A stretch of 64,000 nt of DNA from Cellulomonas fimi. GTDB taxonomy: Bacteria; Actinomycetota; Actinomycetes; Actinomycetales; Cellulomonadaceae. The translations under genes were made by a program, and so were the position numbers. The notes under the pieces are model-generated. The model saw only the letters and a list, made by a program, of their open reading frames with translations, searched no databases and was not told where the DNA came from. The stretch is taken from assembly GCF_012952065.1 (NCBI RefSeq), contig NZ_JABCJJ010000001.1, positions 124,001 through 188,000 on the forward strand, read 5' to 3'. Position 1 is the first letter of the stretch, and each line of letters opens with the position of its first letter. Of the stretch, positions 62,151-64,000 are shown one piece after another.

Positions 62151-64000
62151 CGACGACGACGCCGAGGACCGGCGCCACCGGCGGCGAGCGGACCGCTGCG
62201 GTCGCGGTCCCCACACCCCCCGAGCTGGTGACCTTCCAGATCGACGAGCTCGAGGTCGCGGTGCCGAAGGGCACGCTCGTGATCCGGGCCGCCGAGCAGG
62301 TCGGCATCCAGATCCCGCGGTTCTGCGACCACCCGCTGCTCGAGCCCGCCGGCGCGTGCCGGCAGTGCCTCGTCGAGGTCTCGACGCCGGACCGCGAGGG
62401 CAACCTGCGGCCGATGCCCAAGCCGCAGGCCTCCTGCACGCTCGAGGCGACGCCGGGCATGGTCGTCAAGACGCAGCGCACCTCCGCGGTCGCCGACAAG
62501 GCGCAGCACGGCATCATGGAGATGCTGCTCATCAACCACCCGCTCGACTGCCCGGTCTGCGACAAGGGAGGCGAGTGCCCCCTGCAGAACCAGGCGATGA
62601 GCAACGGCCGCGCGACGTCGCGCTTCGTCGACATCAAGCGGACGTTCGCCAAGCCGCTGTCGATCTCGACCGAGATCCTGCTGGACCGTGAACGCTGCAT
62701 CATGTGCCAGCGCTGCACCCGGTTCCAGCAGCAGATCGCGGGCGATCCCTTCATCGACCTCCAGGAGCGGGGTGCGCAGCAGCAGATCGGGCTCCTCTGG
62801 CCCGAGGTGCTCGACTTCGAACCCGGCTTCGAGGCCCCCGCCGGGCCTGCGGCGCTCGACGAGTCCGGCCGACCGTTCTCGTCCTACTTCTCGGGCAACA
62901 CGATCCAGATCTGCCCGGTCGGCGCCCTCACCAACGCGGCCTACCGGTTCCGCTCGCGTCCGTTCGACCTGGTCTCGACCCCGGGGGTCGGCGAGCACGA
63001 CTCGTGCGGCTCCGCGATCCGTGTCGACCACCGGCGCGGCGTCGTGCTGCGCCGGATGGCGGGGGACGACCCCGCGGTCAACGAGGAGTGGATCACCGAC
63101 AAGGACCGCTTCGCGTTCACGTGGCAGTCGGCGCGCGACCGCCTCACGACGCCGCTCGTGCGCGACGAGACGACGGGCGCCCTGCGCCCCGCGAGCTGGG
63201 CCGAGGCGCTCGACGTGGCGGCCACGGGTCTGCTCGCCGCGCGCGAGGCGAACGGCGGTCGCGGGGTCGGCGTGCTGCCCGGCGGCCGCCTGACGCTCGA
63301 GGACGCCTACGCGTACTCGAAGTTCGCGCGCGTCGCGCTCGGCACGAACGACATCGACCTGCGCGCCCGGCCGCACTCCGACGAGGAGGAGGCCTTCCTC
63401 GGGCACGCGGTCGCGGGCAAGCTGGTCGGCGCCGCCGACGGCGTCACGTTCGGCGACCTCGAGAAGGCGCCGGCCGTGCTGCTGGTCGCGCTCGAGGCGG
63501 AGGACGAGGCCGGCGTCACCTTCCTGCGGCTTCGCAAGGGCGTGCTCGCGGGCACCACCTCGGTGTACTCGGTCGCCGCGCTCGCGTCGCCCGGGCTCGA
63601 TCGCATGTACGGCACGCTCATCCCGGCCGCCCCGGGCACGGAGCCCGAGGTGCTCGACGCCATCACCGGCAGGGCCAAGACCGGCCCGCTGCGGGACGCG
63701 TCCAAGGCGCTCGGCGGGGCGGGAGCCGTGATCCTGGTCGGCGAGCGGCTCGCGTCGGTGCCCGGCGGGTACTCGGCGCTCCTGCGTCTCGCCCGTCGCA
63801 CGGGCGCGCGCCTCGCGTGGATCCCGCGACGTGCCGGTGAGCGCGGCGGCGTGGAGGCCGGTGCGCTGCCCTCGCTGCTGCCCGGCGGGCGCCCGGTCGC
63901 CGACCCGCGTGCGCGCGTCGACGTCGCGGCGCTGTGGGACGTCCCGACGCTCCCCGCCACGCCCGGGCGCGACGCGACGGAGATCCTGCGCGCGGCGCGC
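62147..64000 (+). CDS. nuoG: NADH-quinone oxidoreductase subunit G, N-terminal part (cut by window edge)
   Basis: About 618 residues are visible of an 800-plus-residue subunit. The N-terminal domain has [2Fe-2S] ligands ([16 protein letters not shown] and a later Cys) and the His/Cys motif [17 protein letters not shown], then CIMCQRC and CPVGAL for the two [4Fe-4S] clusters. The following molybdopterin-type domain begins with [15 protein letters not shown], where most ligands of the optional N7 cluster are missing. Continues beyond the window. Confidence 0.96.
   Translation, partial: MTTTTPRTGATGGERTAAVAVPTPPELVTFQIDELEVAVPKGTLVIRAAEQVGIQIPRFCDHPLLEPAGACRQCLVEVSTPDREGNLRPMPKPQASCTLEATPGMVVKTQRTSAVADKAQHGIMEMLLINHPLDCPVCDKGGECPLQNQAMSNGRATSRFVDIKRTFAKPLSISTEILLDRERCIMCQRCTRFQQQIAGDPFIDLQERGAQQQIGLLWPEVLDFEPGFEAPAGPAALDESGRPFSSYFSGNTIQICPVGALTNAAYRFRSRPFDLVSTPGVGEHDSCGSAIRVDHRRGVVLRRMAGDDPAVNEEWITDKDRFAFTWQSARDRLTTPLVRDETTGALRPASWAEALDVAATGLLAAREANGGRGVGVLPGGRLTLEDAYAYSKFARVALGTNDIDLRARPHSDEEEAFLGHAVAGKLVGAADGVTFGDLEKAPAVLLVALEAEDEAGVTFLRLRKGVLAGTTSVYSVAALASPGLDRMYGTLIPAAPGTEPEVLDAITGRAKTGPLRDASKALGGAGAVILVGERLASVPGGYSALLRLARRTGARLAWIPRRAGERGGVEAGALPSLLPGGRPVADPRARVDVAALWDVPTLPATPGRDATEILRAAR

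Overview
The window is high-GC, gene-dense DNA from an actinomycete. It carries menaquinone biosynthesis, a DisA/RadA pair, a 32-residue bS22-type ribosomal protein, Rex, NADH dehydrogenase I and many leaderless-looking promoters. Gene content and style fit the order Micrococcales, perhaps a Cellulomonas-like organism; that placement is an inference from gene order and composition, not from a marker-gene comparison. No rRNA, tRNA, CRISPR array, insertion sequence or phage gene was seen.

Region 1 (about 0.5-18.7 kb) is a sugar-acid catabolic island. A TRAP transporter (dctPQM) is followed by kduI, an IclR regulator, two KduD-like short-chain dehydrogenases, a 2-hydroxyacid dehydrogenase and a zinc alcohol dehydrogenase. 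Divergent to it run a DUF4862-like protein of unknown function and a beta-hydroxyacid dehydrogenase. After two DUF202 membrane proteins come a FadR-type regulator with an L-fuconate-dehydratase-like enolase, a second 2-hydroxyacid dehydrogenase, a second IclR regulator, then KDPG aldolase, KDG kinase and a third short-chain dehydrogenase. Together KduI, KduD, KdgK and Eda would take 4-deoxy-5-keto-uronate to pyruvate and glyceraldehyde-3-phosphate. The remaining enzymes suggest one or two further acid-sugar branches. Strong inverted repeats sit in the divergent promoters and are candidate operators.

Region 2 (18.8-24.2 kb) is a glycerol locus: glpF, glpK, glpD and a SorC-type regulator preceded by a perfect 18-bp palindrome. 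Region 3 (24.2-39.3 kb) is conserved actinobacterial housekeeping: an ArgA-like acetyltransferase, mutY, disA-radA, proC, TrkA/TrkH potassium uptake, a histone-deacetylase-like protein, a small HTH protein and bS22, a SerB-like HAD phosphatase, glutaredoxin-rex, YceI-MarR and a histidine phosphatase.

Region 4 (39.3-55.4 kb) holds a TlpA-CcdA pair without the expected ResB/CcsA, then menA, menE, menB, menC, menD, menF and menG. These are interspersed with a DUF3048 lipoprotein, an HtrA protease and a short stretch of unusual base composition (about 51.8-53.1 kb) encoding a secreted and a small membrane protein. A five-copy 62-bp tandem repeat lies between the DUF3048 gene and menB.

Region 5 (55.5-64.0 kb) is a geranylgeranyl-reductase-family gene followed by nuoA-G (nuoG runs off the window). 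A near-consensus Rex operator lies just downstream of its promoter, which would link the Rex encoded at 36.6 kb to respiratory control. Fifteen genes, including six men genes, have a -10 hexamer only 6-8 nt before the start codon, so leaderless mRNAs appear to be common here.
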